From Owenia fusiformis (lineage: Eukaryota > Annelida > Polychaeta > Sabellida > Oweniidae): a stretch of 64,000 nt of DNA. How positions within the stretch are numbered: position 1 is the first letter of the stretch; the number at the start of each line of letters is the position of its first letter. The translations under genes were made by a program, and so were the position numbers. The notes beneath the pieces were generated by a model. The model had not been told where the DNA came from and did no database searches. It saw nothing but the letters and a program-made list of their open reading frames with translations. The stretch covers positions 29,501,915-29,565,914 of the forward strand of contig CAIIXF020000001.1 in NCBI GenBank assembly GCA_903813345.2, read 5' to 3'. This document shows positions 36,848 through 48,668 of this stretch, one piece after another.

Positions 36848-37692
36848 TAGGTCCACAGGCTGGTATCGAAAGATTTGTCCGCTGTGACGGAGCATGCTAT
36901 TTTTCATAAAAACACTAAGAATGCTTCACGATTTATTTTTTTAACTCATATGTTTCGTTATATCAAAGATAATTACTTACTCCATGCAATGGATATATCA
37001 TTTGCGTGTAACATTCATTTCTATTTGAAGTCCAATAACGTTGGGAGTAAAATCTATTGAAAACGGCGCCAGAGTATCAAACTCTAAAATGTACCATTTC
37101 TTTTTTAACTTTTTAATGGCATAATATAGTGACACTATAATATTAACATATGTCTTCAGCATAACTCTGAATGTATTAATGAGATATTAATGCATTGGGT
37201 CTTTTTAATTTTTTTATAAAAAATAATATTAATATTTTTTGTCCGCTGTGACGGAGCATTTCTACAGTTCACATTTGCAACTGCTCCGTCACAGCGGACA
37301 AAAAAATTAAACATTATTTTTTATAAAAGAATTAAAAAGACCAAATACATCAACATCTCATTTATACCTTCATAGTTATGCTGAAACCATGTGTAAATAT
37401 TATCATGTCACTATATCGTGCCATTAGAAAGTTAAACAAGAAATGGTACATTTTGAAGTCTGATACTCCGGCGCCATTTTCAATAGCTTTTCTTCCCAGC
37501 GTAATTGGACTTCAAACAGAAGTGAAAGTTACCCGCAAATGATGTATCCATTGCATGGAGTAAGTAATTTTGTATGGTATAACGAAACATATGAGTTAAA
37601 AAATAAATCGTGAAGTATTCTTAGTGTTTTTATGAAAAATAGCATGCTCCGTCACAGCGGACAAATATTCCGATACTAGCCTGTGAGGTCAG
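36848..37692. mobile_element. Four-motif foldback element (GTCCGCTGTGACGGAGCA)
   Basis: Two arms of about 400 bp are complementary along their length, including CAGGCTGGTATCG, CTAAGAATGCTTCACGATTTA, CTCATATGTTTCG, CCATGCAATGGATA, TTGAAGTCCAAT and GGCGCCAG. TTGTCCGCTGTGACGGAGCA occurs at both outer ends (near 36876 and 37645) and on both sides of the centre (near 37240 and 37285), the right-hand pair in reverse. No coding potential was seen. Confidence 0.85.
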
Positions 37693-37989
37693 GACACACA
37701 ACATCCATTGATATGAATCCCGATGGTCTGAATGACCGAATCTCATTGGTCTGAACCCCCATTGGTCAAAATCCAAATCGTCTGAGTCCCATTGGTCCAA
37801 AACCCAATGGTTCGAATCCCAATGGTCTGAATCTCATTCATCCAAATCCCATTAATGCGAAACCTACTGATCAAAAACTTAACAATCGCAATATGATTTT
37901 CCAAGGGACCACAGGGAAAAATCATAATAAAAAGACTTTGCGTAAAATTTTACATTTAGTTTTATGTGCAGATAAGTTTATGGTTACGG

Positions 37990-38085
37990 CAAACACAACA
38001 AGGTATTAACATACAAAATGTCACTAGCTGCCATTTGTTGCAGATGCCAACCACCAAACACCATTCACAAAAGCTGGAGATCTTA
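37990..38085. repeat. Dispersed repeat, TGTAACAAATGGCAG family (minus orientation)
   Basis: ACAAGGTATTAACATACAAA, then GCTGCCATTTGTTGCAGATG and CCAACCACCAAACACC, closely matching 6715-6790. Confidence 0.65.
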
Positions 38086-38147
38086 CCAGAAGTTGTGACA
38101 CATTCTGAAGTTCAAATGCTAAACAACCTTTTATCAAGACATCCAAA

Positions 38148-38375
38148 CGAAATGCGTTCGTTTTTTTTCGGTGTTTGGTTTTGTGCTGTATTGGTGATCA
38201 CTTTTTTGCGCAATCGCATTCATGAAAATAGCATTTTAAACGGTACGGTATCCGCGTGAAAAGTCCAAATGAAATGCGTTCGTTTTTTCTGCGTTCGGTT
38301 TTGAGCTGTATCGGCGCCGGTGATCCCTTTTTTGACGTTTTTCTACAGGAATATTTTTGCTTGACAATACTCAGG
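38148..38375. repeat. Direct duplication, about 120-bp period
   Basis: AAATGCGTTCGTTTTTTTTC ... GTTTTGTGCTGTATTGG at 38151 is repeated as AAATGCGTTCGTTTTTTCTG ... GTTTTGAGCTGTATCGG at 38271. Both are followed by GTGATC.CTTTTTT. Confidence 0.7.
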
Positions 38376-39585
38376 TAAAATGCGTATTTGCGTGACATAT
38401 TCTGTCACGCAAAAAAAAATGGTGTGACTTTAAATTTTCCAGCAAATGCGTGACAAATACGAAAATTGCGGGACAGTTGGATGGCCTGCTATTGACTCTA
38501 GTTCACGGTGTTCCAGATGGAATTACTTCTTGCCAAGAATTGGCTAAAGACTCGAGTAAGTTCAGACGATTGTGATTCGAACAATTGGGATTTAGACGAT
38601 TGAGATTCGGACCAATGGGATTGGGTCAGGCTGTGCACGGCTTGTATGGAAAATTGGTCAGAGTCCTCATGAGTTCTAAGCTCTTTTCTACATGAGTCTT
38701 ACTACATTTTGATAAGTGATCCATTTTACTTAGACTAACAGAAAACAAACAGAAACACGTCATGAATTTGAATTTCCCGCCATGACTGAGATTTATTTGA
38801 AAGTTGAAGGCGACACTTTAATAAACTATTTTGAAATAAAATACAGTTTTGCATGCGTGGCAAATGTTCTTGAATACCTTAGGGGATAAATGAACGTCGT
38901 TACCTTGTGTAGTAACACCTAAATCACTTGAAAAGCAGACGAATGTACCACATACTTACTCTGGTTGAGTTTTTCCCACAATGCTCCTTGCAGACTTTCA
39001 GCTTTGTTGATTAAAATAAACTGAACTAGTTAATGTTTAGTGTTCCAGTAACATAGCTCTACATCTATTGTTATTTTACTATCAGTGTACCATATCGTAT
39101 TGTTTAAGTTACCGAACTGAATAGCATTGGGTTTCTGCTTATTTTTATTAAACAACAGGTTGATTGAGCTAGTTCAATAAATGTTATGACCATTCTATTC
39201 TGGCGCTTGCGCACAAACGAATTGAACAATCGTTCAATGCACGGAGGCAACCTTTGAAAAAGTACCGCAATTTCAACGGATAATCTTTAAATTCAGCCAT
39301 ATTCATGATAAATCTTACCATGGAATTGAAAGACAATGGAGAGATGTATATTTTTGGCAGGTTTGAATGAATAGATATTCTACTAAAGGACTGGATTATC
39401 GACTTGAAAAGTGACCTTCCAAAAGGCAAACCTCTAGGAAATAGTTCACTGGCACATATCTAGATGGCGCAACACGTCCCATAATAAACATAACCACGTG
39501 TTGACATACAGGACCTTGCTTCTGCATGGTTTGGCAGCTAGTTGCAGAGACTTTATAAACTACTTTAATCACTTATTCACAGACA

Positions 39586-42500
39586 ATGAGTGTCGACGTT
39601 AAAACACCAACTAGAACTCAATTTGAGCATGCTGAATTCCATTGTGGAGAAAAAATGGAAACGTCTGAAACAAGTGTTACAACAGAAGAACTCCGTGCGT
39701 CTGTTGAAAAGTTTACTACAGCAGTACAGCAACATAAAGATGCATCACATGGAAGCAAACAAAATGTTAAACAAAACTTACAAAGACAAATGTCTGCTCC
39801 TTTTTGTCATCTGAACAACTCTCAGAAAAAGCGAAGATATTCGCAAAGTAATCAACACTTCAAAAGAAGGAAATACAGTAACAAAGAAAAAATGGTGTTA
39901 CCTACTCGATTTTTACTTGGTGGGAATATCAATGACCCTCTTAATCTAAACAGCATGATTGATGATAAGGAGGTGAATAGAAAAATGAATGCTGAAACTC
40001 CACAATCATCACCATTACCACCACCATTACATAGACAAAACATTGAGGTTAGAATGCCAACAAACATTAGTGACCCATTAAACCTTAACAGTGGAGATGA
40101 CATTCTAGTTTCACCAAAATCTGGTAGTAAGAAAAAGAAACGTAATAAAAGTCGTAAAAAATCCTCAATGGATGATAATACCACACCATGCCAAGATGAT
40201 TCATTACAAAATGAACTATTTGTTGACACAGAAACACCTAACAAAGCAACAGTAAGAAAAGATGAAATTGTATCACCTGTTATTCCACAAGCTTCTCCCA
40301 AGGCACGTCGCAAGAAACATCATAGTAGTGGAGATGGAAGACCTGAGCCAAGTAGCATTGTATCAAGAAGCCTTCTGAGGGAGGACTCCAACAAATCAGA
40401 AAGCAAGACCCAACAACAAAAGTCAAGTCAAAAGAAAGGAAATAAGTTTGTATATGGTAACTATAATCGTTATTATGGATATAGGAACCCTCACTCGGAA
40501 GAGGATAATAGACTCAACTTGATGAAGTCAAGGTGGTTCGAAGATATGGATGTCTTGGACATTGGATGTAATGTTGGACATATTACTCTGTCTATAGCTA
40601 GAGATTTCAAACCCAAGAAAATAACAGGGATAGACATAGATAGTAATCTTATATCCATCGCAAGGAAAAATATCAGACATTATATCTCTAAGGAAAAGCA
40701 TGGTGCTAGTGACTACCCTGTGTCAATGTCTGTTTGTTATGGACCACTTGCTGCTCCTAAGGTGCCTATTGCAGAATCCCCCGGATACCCTAACAATGTC
40801 ATGTTTGTTCAGGTATGATTCAAAGTTTTGCATGAATCAAACCATCCAACACAGGAGTCCAGACATAAATATCATTCATTTTGCCCTTGTCTCGGTTAGA
40901 TGTTGGACTCCTTAGTTGGAGGATAAACCAAATTGATACTTAAATCAAATTCAAACTGGTCTTGGTCTCACTACAGTTAATGATAAAAAAGATGGAATCA
41001 TGAACATGAAAGATGTCCTAGATTTTAAATAATTAGCCTGCCTTCCATTTAGATAAAATTTTAAATGTCTTCTATTTCTATTTTTGTCAATATAACTTGT
41101 TCAATGTTTCACTAAAAATTGAAAAACTGAAAAGTGGAAGTATAGGACACGTAGGAGAACAGAGATTTTTAATTTTTGAAATGGGTCTAGTATTAAAATC
41201 AAAAGTTCAAAACCAATATTTTTGCCTGTCCATCTTGTATCATGTTTTTAACCTTTTCTGCTGTACCAGACTGCTAATTTAATGCATATTGCTTATTTCT
41301 GTTCAAACAATTTATTTCCAGGGGAACTACGTGCTAGAGAGTGACGAACTATTAGATCTCCAGAAAGAAGAATATGACATTATCATGGCCCTCAGCATTA
41401 CCAAGTGGATACATCTTAATTGGGGAGATGCAGGAATGAAACGCTTCTTCAAACGTATATCTAGGCAGCTGCGACCAGGTGGACGTTTCATCTTAGAACC
41501 GCAGGCATGGGCGTCATATAAGAAGAAAAACACATTGACAGTAAGACTTACGTGTGACTTTCTAAAAATTTTATTTCATTTGCTTATCTTGACTATCATA
41601 TTGTATGACAGTAAATTATGCATTTCTCTGTATGTACAGTATGTGGTAGATCTTATACTTTATCTTTATATCAATGTGATTTGAAGAACAAGAAATATTC
41701 ATCTATAATGATTTCGAGTGGTCATTTTTACTAATATATCATGACAGTATGCTCCCTTAGTTTTTATGTCACCACCAGAAGTAGTGACATATTGTTTGTT
41801 ATAGTCTCCAACTTTTTTTACTGTTGGCAGTTGGCATCTGTAACAAATGGCAGGTGATAACATTTTGCATGTTATTGCCTTGAATCATTCTGACTTAGTT
41901 TTTCAAAAAGTTGAACAAAATAGACCGCTTATTTTATCAAATCTAATAAATTGATAAATTATTATAGTACCACATACTGAGCAGGAACTGATGACAAAAA
42001 CATGCTTTAATTACCAATTGACTCCTTGTTGCTATGAGCAAATAGGTTCGGGTTAAAGTCAACTTGCTCTCTTAGTTATTAAGCAAAATGATAGGTGTTC
42101 TGTCTTACTTGAGCAGTTTTATGACAGATCACATGTCTAATATGAACATTATTATTAGAATTTAAGTGTACACAATGTCAGGATGTTCATATTAGCAGGG
42201 TTTCAAGAGATAACATTGGATCTAGGGGTGATATAGATTAGACAGAATACTCATGTTATTGCTTCATATATTGTTGGCTTAGTGCCTGTTGAAGTAAAAT
42301 GCACTTACAATAAGTAAATTAAAAGGGCTCTAGATTCCTGGGTCCATTGCTCTAGGATCTAGGTCATATCATTCATGTAGTTGTAATTTGTTGGTTCTGC
42401 ATCATGGAAAACTGGTATTAGGAATACAATACCTTAATATTTTGCAGGTTAATCAGTGATCTCCACAGGATTTTTTCTCAAGTGGAAAGTGGGTGTAAAA

Positions 42501-44147
42501 TTCTCATTTTCACAGTACAGACTAAAATTGGTCAAAATACGCTAATTTTTCATGATTTTTCTCATTTTCAAGTGGGTGCAAATGGATTCTCAAGTGGGTG
42601 CAAGCCTATTTTCAAATTCTCATGTGGGTGCTATGCCCACTTGCTTTAATGCTGGGGAGATCACTGTTAATTATACGGGAAAATGTTTCCAAATTGTAGA
42701 GCAAAAATAGGTATATTGGGTTGCTGAAATATCTGTTACTGTTAACACAATTCCATATCCTCACGAGTGTTTTGCACACCTTGTTCTTGTTTACATTTAG
42801 ACTGACTAGTTCAAGTAGTGGATATTTCTTGTTCATTTTCTCCAATACAATGCCATCTATATCCTTACACTTATTTTCAGGAGACGATCCAAGAGAATTA
42901 CAAGAACATTAAATTCAAGCCTGAACAGTTCACAGAATACTTACTCTCAAGAGAAGTTGGTTTCTCTACCTGTGAAACATTGGATGTACCCTTTAACAAG
43001 TCTAAAGGTATGAAACATTTTCAACAAAACTTAATTTTTTAAGATTGAACATCATTAGAGCCACAATGTGGTTATAAAGCAATGAAATAATTCATCAAAG
43101 GAAGCTATTTTTCTAAGCGTGACCATTTTCAAGTCATGGATGATTGACCATTCATGAGCAGTTATACCTCGATAAAATCATGAACATTCTATTAATCTAT
43201 TGATTAAAATTGGACAGATTTTCATGAAAAAACCTTTGGAGAGATCTAACTGTATCACTCAAATTATTGTTTTGATTTCATCAGTTTACAACTCAACAGT
43301 CAACATAATATTATGATGTAACTGTTAAATAAAAATGTGCATGTATACGGTAGATATTTAATATCTCAATCTTACTATGAAAAAACTGATTAGTTTCCAT
43401 GATTCCAAAAAATCTCTTTCCAAAAATTTAACTATGTGTAACATCTCGATTATTTCAGGGTTCCGTAGATCCATGTTGATGTTCAGAAAGACCGACACAG
43501 CATTCAATACTCCTATGGACACCCCATATGGCTGGGGTACCCCTATAGGTCTGAGACCAGACACCCCTCTCAGACACCTCAAGAAGCAAAGGTTGGACAC
43601 TCCTGATAAAAACACACCCACTGAGATGGAGATGTTTGGTTGGGGTACTCCAGTAGGCTTGAGACCTGACACCCCTTCTACACCAGTAGTAGGTGCCATT
43701 TCAGGTACTAACACCCCTGATAGTAGAGAGCCCCCTGGCTGGGCCACACCTGATGAACCTGATACCCCTTTTAGTCCACCTGCCTTGATAGCTTCACATG
43801 GAATACTAAATGGACTGCAGAGTATTCCGGAGAACACTACCAGTGCCCCTATTGGTCAGAATAATAGTCCCAGTCCCCTTATTGGTCAGGACAATAGTGC
43901 TAGTAATCCTAATGGTGAAGACAATAGTGCCAGTAATAATATTGATGAGGACATCAGTGCCAGTATTCCTATTGGTCAGGAAAGTAATGCAAGTGCGAAT
44001 ATCAGTCAGGAAAATGATGCAAGTGTGAATATTGGTCATGACATTAGTGCCAGTGCTCCTACTGGTGAGGACAATAGAGCCGATACCCCTACTACTCACC
44101 CAGAAACCAGCACACTTGCAATTCCAGCCTTTGAGAAGAATGATTAA
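39586..44147 (+). CDS. MEPCE: 7SK snRNA methylphosphate capping enzyme (Bin3 family), 4 exons
   Basis: Exons 39586-40812, 41322-41540, 42881-43007 and 43459-44147 give 753 residues. The disordered N terminus keeps family peptides ([16 protein letters not shown], then [10 protein letters not shown] and a second ISDPLNLNS). The Bin3 methyltransferase domain spans about 286-525: [23 protein letters not shown] (SAM motif I, residues 323-332), [42 protein letters not shown], and [19 protein letters not shown]. The enzyme adds a gamma-monomethyl cap to 7SK RNA in the nucleus and holds the 7SK particle that restrains P-TEFb. Vertebrate enzymes stop soon after the SKG.xRP motif. This one continues about 229 residues, with two GWGTP.GLRPDTP blocks, many Thr-Pro pairs, and decamer-like NSASN-IGQD repeats. 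Confidence 0.95.
41768..41890 (+). repeat. Dispersed repeat, TGTAACAAATGGCAG family (plus orientation)
   Basis: TATGTCACCACCAGAAGTAG, AGTCTCCAACTTTTTT, then CTGTAACAAATGGCAGGTGA and GCATGTTATTGCCTTG. It lies in MEPCE intron 2. Confidence 0.7.
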
Positions 44148-45485
44148 TGTACATGTAATTCATTTATTCAGTCTTTCTTGGTAGCATGTCAGTACCAAAA
44201 AGATAATATCCTTTATAAGCATAATTAATCATGTGCTTTACATTAATGTGCTTTGCAAATTCATGTGATTTTTTCATACATTCGATTGTATTGTAATTTC
44301 CCAACTATGCCAATGTTCAATATACAGGCTTTATATTTTGATATAAAACTATGGTGAATGGTTTGATCAAGTTTAGTGAATGCCCCTGTAACATGTTTGG
44401 ACCATGTGAGCTTAAAAGCTGCAGAATTATTATGCAATTATTTTTATATTGATCAGGCATTGTGCATTGTGTGCTTCAGATTAATAGACATTGTATGTAT
44501 CAATTGATCCAGATATTTTAAAAAGAGGATGAGGTACATGTTCAACTTTTCTTCAAGAATATTGATCTCCATGGATGGTCTTTATAACTAGCTTTACAAA
44601 AGAGATTTGAGGATTGTTCTCAAAATGACATCTTTTCTGATCTCATTTCAATAGGCATATTCAGTCCCTCAACAATCCACTTCATAACAATGTCCAAAGG
44701 TTCCAAATAATAGGTCATTTAACCAAAGATACAGACAGTGCAACTTTTTATGTCACCACCAGAAGTGTTGACATCTTGGTATTGTCTCCAACTGTTTGTG
44801 GATGGTGTTCAACAGTCGGCATTCAGCGACCAGTGTCTGTAACAAATGGCAGGTGGTGATATTTTCCATGCCATTTTAAAAGATATCAAGGGCTCTCTAC
44901 ATAGAACTACATGTAGTTAAAGTGGCTCAGTCTAAACTAAAAAGTCTAATCCTTATCCTAATTTCTTTTATATAAATAAAGCCATGGAATGTAAAAATCA
45001 AAATAAACTGTTTTGAGTCTGTCAAACATCATGTATTGAAAGCAATGTCCTTTAAGATATTGACATTTGAATTAATTAATTAAGCTGTAATACATATAAA
45101 AATAGGTAAGAAAATCTTGCAAAGTTTAATAGTTGCATTGTATTGTATTTTTAATTCAGACTTATCTAAGAATAACAATAAAGTATTTTGTTGTACAAAT
45201 GAACTTCAAATACCAGTTTGTGCTGCTTATTAATTACATAGTTAAGAGTTTGGTTCAACTTTTCCACGGCTAGCAAAGTACACAAAAGTAACAATCATGA
45301 GTTCAGATTTCATGAATTTCAAAAGAAATATTTTAAATTTGAGAAAGAAGTTGGATCTTGCCGTTTTCTATCGTTCTTTCATGCAATATTGTCATCCTTG
45401 TTTGTTGGTCAAGTATGCCTGCGTCTAGTCCAAGTGCGGATGCCACAAGAAATTTTGTCATCACTTGAATTATATTTTGAATTAT
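44148..45485. other. MEPCE 3' UTR and convergent spacer
   Basis: No further exon was recognised. A TGTAACAAATGGCAG-family copy lies at 44750-44880. AATAAA at 45177-45182 is the best late polyadenylation signal, giving a long 3' UTR. Confidence 0.5.
44750..44880 (+). repeat. Dispersed repeat, TGTAACAAATGGCAG family (plus orientation)
   Basis: TATGTCACCACCAGAAGTG, TTGTCTCCAACTGTTTGTGG, GTCTGTAACAAATGGCAGG and TTTTCCATGCC. It is very similar to the copy at 41768. Confidence 0.75.
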
Positions 45486-45616
45486 TCAATATTTCTTGTG
45501 ACAACTTTCAATCTTGAATAAGGTTCCATTGGCATGCACTTCATCGCCCAATTTCAATAGGCAATTAGTTTCTCCAAATCCATCACCAAGAGTGGTAATT
45601 AATCGCTGATGGCATC
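45486..45616 (-). CDS. Candidate terminal exon, Cys-containing, unknown family
   Basis: Acceptor TTAACAG|GA opens a frame ending TGA: CHQRLITTLGDGFGETNCLL continuing through NGTLFKIESCHKKY, with three cysteines and one N-glycosylation site. It reads like real protein (vaguely vWC-like). The upstream LicD frame has its own stop and no compatible donor was seen, so this may be an exon of another isoform or gene, or a relic. Confidence 0.35.
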
Positions 45617-45714
45617 CTGTTAAAAGCACAATGAATAATATATGAATTTTAAATAGCTCTGCAAAGTACACTCAATAAAAGCTTTTATGTTTACCCTACA
45701 CATGTCTTGATTAG

Positions 45715-46695
45715 TCAGGTACATTTTCTATGTATTGAGTGTAAAGTATGATCTCCAATTTTCAATGTCTCAGTGCATTTATCTGTTCTGCTTACAAAGG
45801 GGAAGTAAGGATGTAACTTCTTGCAATCAACAACACTTACAGGATATCTCATTGGCATTCTCTTTTTGTGATCAAATTTATTTGACTGGCATTGTGTTAT
45901 TTTGTACCATTTATCCAAAGTTTCCAACGTTTTTCTTGGAGAAGGAAGCCAAAGTGACTCGAATGGTCTAGCCAATAAAGGAAAAACATTAGATTTGAGT
46001 TGTGAAAAGGCATTCCTTCCATATGTATAATCCCATATATGAGTTTCATTTTCAGAAAAAAAGAAAATATCTAAAAATGGCCAATTCCACATTTGAGATT
46101 TCCTAACACTTGAATACTGGCTTGAGAACTTCCATTGAAAGTTTATTGGGAAATAGTTTCCTGTTGGTCGCCATATTTTGTAAGTTGGTTGTAGGGACGT
46201 TAAAATTTCATAGACCTGTTCCTTTTGCGACAAGTCCATCATCACATCAAGGTCATCATCCCATGGAATAAATCCATGGTGTCTCCAAGAACCCAACAAA
46301 GTACCACCATACATAAAATAGGTCAAATTATTTTTTCGGGTAATTTTATCAAATGTTTCCAAAATGTTGATCATTATTAATTTCTCAATATCTGTCATCC
46401 TTGGATTAAATGGGCAGCCTGAAGTAAGGCAGATAAGTTCTTTTGTTCCATGTTTGAACTCTTGGACCTTTACTGCAACATCTGATGTTCTTGCACTTGA
46501 TCGAATAAGTTCTGCTTTATCTTGTTCATTGACATATTTTTGATGAGTTGAAATAATTACATCTGATGTGTAGTGAACTATACAAAGCATTCCTAAAATG
46601 ATTATCATGAAGATAATGATCCTTAACTTGACAGACATATGTCCACAGTAAATGAGTTCATATAAAACTTCACCATTGCTTCTCCTTACTCTCAT
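45715..46695 (-). CDS. LicD/fukutin-like (FKTN/FKRP) nucleotidyltransferase-fold protein, single exon
   Basis: This is an intronless frame of 326 residues. Near the N terminus LRIIIFMIIILGMLCIVHY is a membrane anchor, so it is a type II Golgi/ER protein; Met20, just before the anchor, is a plausible alternative start. The lumenal part carries the family core TYFMYGGTLLGSWRHHGFIP followed by WDDDLDVMMD, with the DxD-type acidic cluster for metal binding, and later WNWPFLDIFFF. Relatives transfer phosphocholine (LicD) or ribitol phosphate (fukutin, FKRP) onto glycans. The exact substrate cannot be told from sequence. Many lophotrochozoans have expanded sets of such genes. Confidence 0.85.
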   Translation of the reverse strand: MRVRRSNGEVLYELIYCGHMSVKLRIIIFMIIILGMLCIVHYTSDVIISTHQKYVNEQDKAELIRSSARTSDVAVKVQEFKHGTKELICLTSGCPFNPRMTDIEKLIMINILETFDKITRKNNLTYFMYGGTLLGSWRHHGFIPWDDDLDVMMDLSQKEQVYEILTSLQPTYKIWRPTGNYFPINFQWKFSSQYSSVRKSQMWNWPFLDIFFFSENETHIWDYTYGRNAFSQLKSNVFPLLARPFESLWLPSPRKTLETLDKWYKITQCQSNKFDHKKRMPMRYPVSVVDCKKLHPYFPFVSRTDKCTETLKIGDHTLHSIHRKCT

Positions 46696-46778
46696 TCTTG
46701 CACAGGTTGTTTTGCTTTGGTGGATTGTCTGTTCAGCACTGTGCTCTGTAGTCTGTACCCTCAGACTGTTTATTTATT

Positions 46779-47613
46779 ATCCCATCGAACGAAGTTCGGA
46801 GGGATATAGGGAACGCCTCCGTCCGTCCGTACGTACATCCGTACGTACGTCCGTCCGTCCGTCTGTCCGTCCATCCGGGCAATAACTCAAATACCGTTGG
46901 CCTGATTTTGTTCATATTTTGTACACATATACCCTATGGGGGTAGAAGTTCTGCTCGAAAGCCAATTTTCAAAATGGCCGCTCATTTTAAAATGGCGGCC
47001 ATTTTAGTGCTGATTTTACAGTAATTTAGGTGCAATATGTAAAACTGTAATAGCAATATGTTTTAAATGTGAAAAAATTATAAAGGACATTAATAATGCT
47101 ACAAATGTAGATATTAAAGAAGCACATGGCAGCCATCTTGAAAAATGGCGGCCTTTACTCGTCAATTTACGATTTTTGCTATACTCAAAAAATAGTGGAA
47201 CGATTTTGTTCATATTTGGTATGTGAATACTATAAGCATGGCACACTGTCTAAAGACACTTTTGGTAGAAGGCGGCCATTTTAACGTATTTTACTATAAC
47301 TCGAAAAGTAGTGGAGCGATTTTGTTCATATTTGGTATGTGAATACTATAAGCATGGCACACTGTCCTATGACACTTTTGGTAGAAGGCGGCCATTTTGA
47401 AAAAAAATTTGAAAAAAGGCCGCCATTTTAACGTATTTTACGTGTGCAATTTTTCAAAAATTTTAGAGGTGGCTATTTAAAAGCATATTATTTCTTCTGA
47501 TGACAACTTGGCTAGTGAGCAACCATTTTGAAAATGGTGGCCTTTCTGGTGTGTTGTTTTGTGATATTTGCTATTCGTTTGTAAAAATGCCAGCCATTTC
47601 TGTTCGATGGGAT
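46779..47613. mobile_element. TCCG-rich element with GATGGGAT-type inverted ends
   Basis: The ends ATCCCATCGAACGAAG and TTCGATGGGATTCG are inverted. Near the left end is a (TCCG)n tract (46817-46875). The interior has repeated AAAATGGCGGCCATTTT palindromes and a direct duplication of about 118 bp (47180-47281 and 47297-47400, both GATTTTGTTCATATTTGGTA). No gene; frames across the tract are low complexity. Confidence 0.8.
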
Positions 47614-47793
47614 TCGCTACGCTTTGGCGTTGCCGTTGTTCTGGTTGGGCTTGTAATAAAAAAAGAATGATGACTGTTTATTGATTGGGCTTGTAATCAT
47701 ATATATAAAAGTATTCCAGGTATCATTGTCTAATAAGCATCACATCATTTGGTGCTCATAATTTATTCATTAAACTCATTACATATACCAGTA

Positions 47794-48363
47794 TACAGGG
47801 TGGTAAAAAACAGGAACCCTGCATTTTCCTCATATCTTTGACAATTAAAAAAAATTAATCACTAACATTTAATACGTTTGTACATCATTCAATTTCATAC
47901 CACCCTACTAAATTTCATGACCATCAGACTGATAGTCACAATGTTTATAATATAGCACTTTTAACAATATGCTTCAAGTTTGGCCATCGTCACGCTGTAG
48001 GCAAACCTTGCACAGTAGTCAATGACCGACCCAAATGCATTCTACAGCATGTATGGCCTGAATGACACAGATAATCTCACTTTTGAGGTCCTGAGGTCAT
48101 TCTCAAACAAGTTTATCTTTGCTGTATCTCCACAGATAGAAGTCAGATAGGGACATTTTGGAGGATGTGTGCAGGTTTGTGCAGGTTAAAACGCAATAGT
48201 GGCCACTGGAGCATGTTCTTTAAAATGCTGTAACATTGTGACTATCAGTCTGATGGTCATGACATATCGTTTGAAATGAATGATGTAGAAATATCAGGGA
48301 GTTATTTTCTAAAATGGCAGATATGAGGAAAATAGCAGGTTTCTGTTTTTTACCATCCTGTAC
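47794..48363. mobile_element. Inverted-repeat element with CAGGGTGGTAAAAAACAG ends
   Basis: GTATACAGGGTGGTAAAAAA and AGGAAAATAGCAGG...TTTTTTACCATCCTGTAC form the ends. The arms also pair TTTTCCTCATATCT and CATCATTCAATTTCAT. It resembles non-autonomous mariner-type DNA transposons. Confidence 0.7.
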
Positions 48364-48668
48364 CTCCAAGATTATACAAGACAAAATGTAAATTAGCTTC
48401 TGTGACATTAATAATACACTGTTACTTGGATATGTGAAATATTTGACACTTTTTTCGCTTTGACAAATACAAGTTTTAATTGTATGAAAGTATTTAAAAA
48501 TGGTTGTTCTACAAAATTTTTGGATGGGCCCGAAATTTTTTGGATGGGCCCACTTTAGGTGGGGACGGGGGCAGAACCCATGCCCCCTCCCCCTAGATCT
48601 TATGTACATTAAACCGAAGATATTACTTTTGATTATAAAATGCCATTATTATTGTCCCTTGTTCAAGA

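Larger units (their letters stand above)
37695..38635. repeat. Degenerate 16-17 bp repeats (CCAATGGTCTGAATCC) in inverted blocks
   Basis: The left block (37715-37870) repeats variants of CCCATTGGTCTGAATCC nearly ten times. The right block (38560-38630) carries the reverse form (GATTCGGACCAATGGGATT). Between them are a TGTAACAAATGGCAG-family copy (37990-38085) and a direct duplication (38148-38375). Confidence 0.7.
35676..39585. promoter_or_regulatory. Head-to-head ZCWPW1/MEPCE intergenic region, filled with inverted repeats
   Basis: The 3.9-kb spacer separates the two divergent start codons, so it should hold both promoters. Most of it is repeat: a MITE (36440-36622), a large foldback (36848-37692), a degenerate tandem/inverted repeat (37695-38635) and a 120-bp duplication (38148-38375). 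The unique sequence near MEPCE (about 39400-39585) is the best promoter candidate. I see no TATA box. Confidence 0.45.

Noticed and set aside
37800-37825. GGTTCGAATCC, a tRNA T-arm (B box) look-alike
   Set aside because: It is one variant of the degenerate CCAATGGTCTGAATCC repeat. No acceptor stem, D arm or anticodon arm can be folded around it.
46652-46915. Open frames across the TCCG tract on both strands
   Set aside because: They are simple-sequence translations (RPSVRTSVR and the complement) with no domain, lying in the end of a transposable element.
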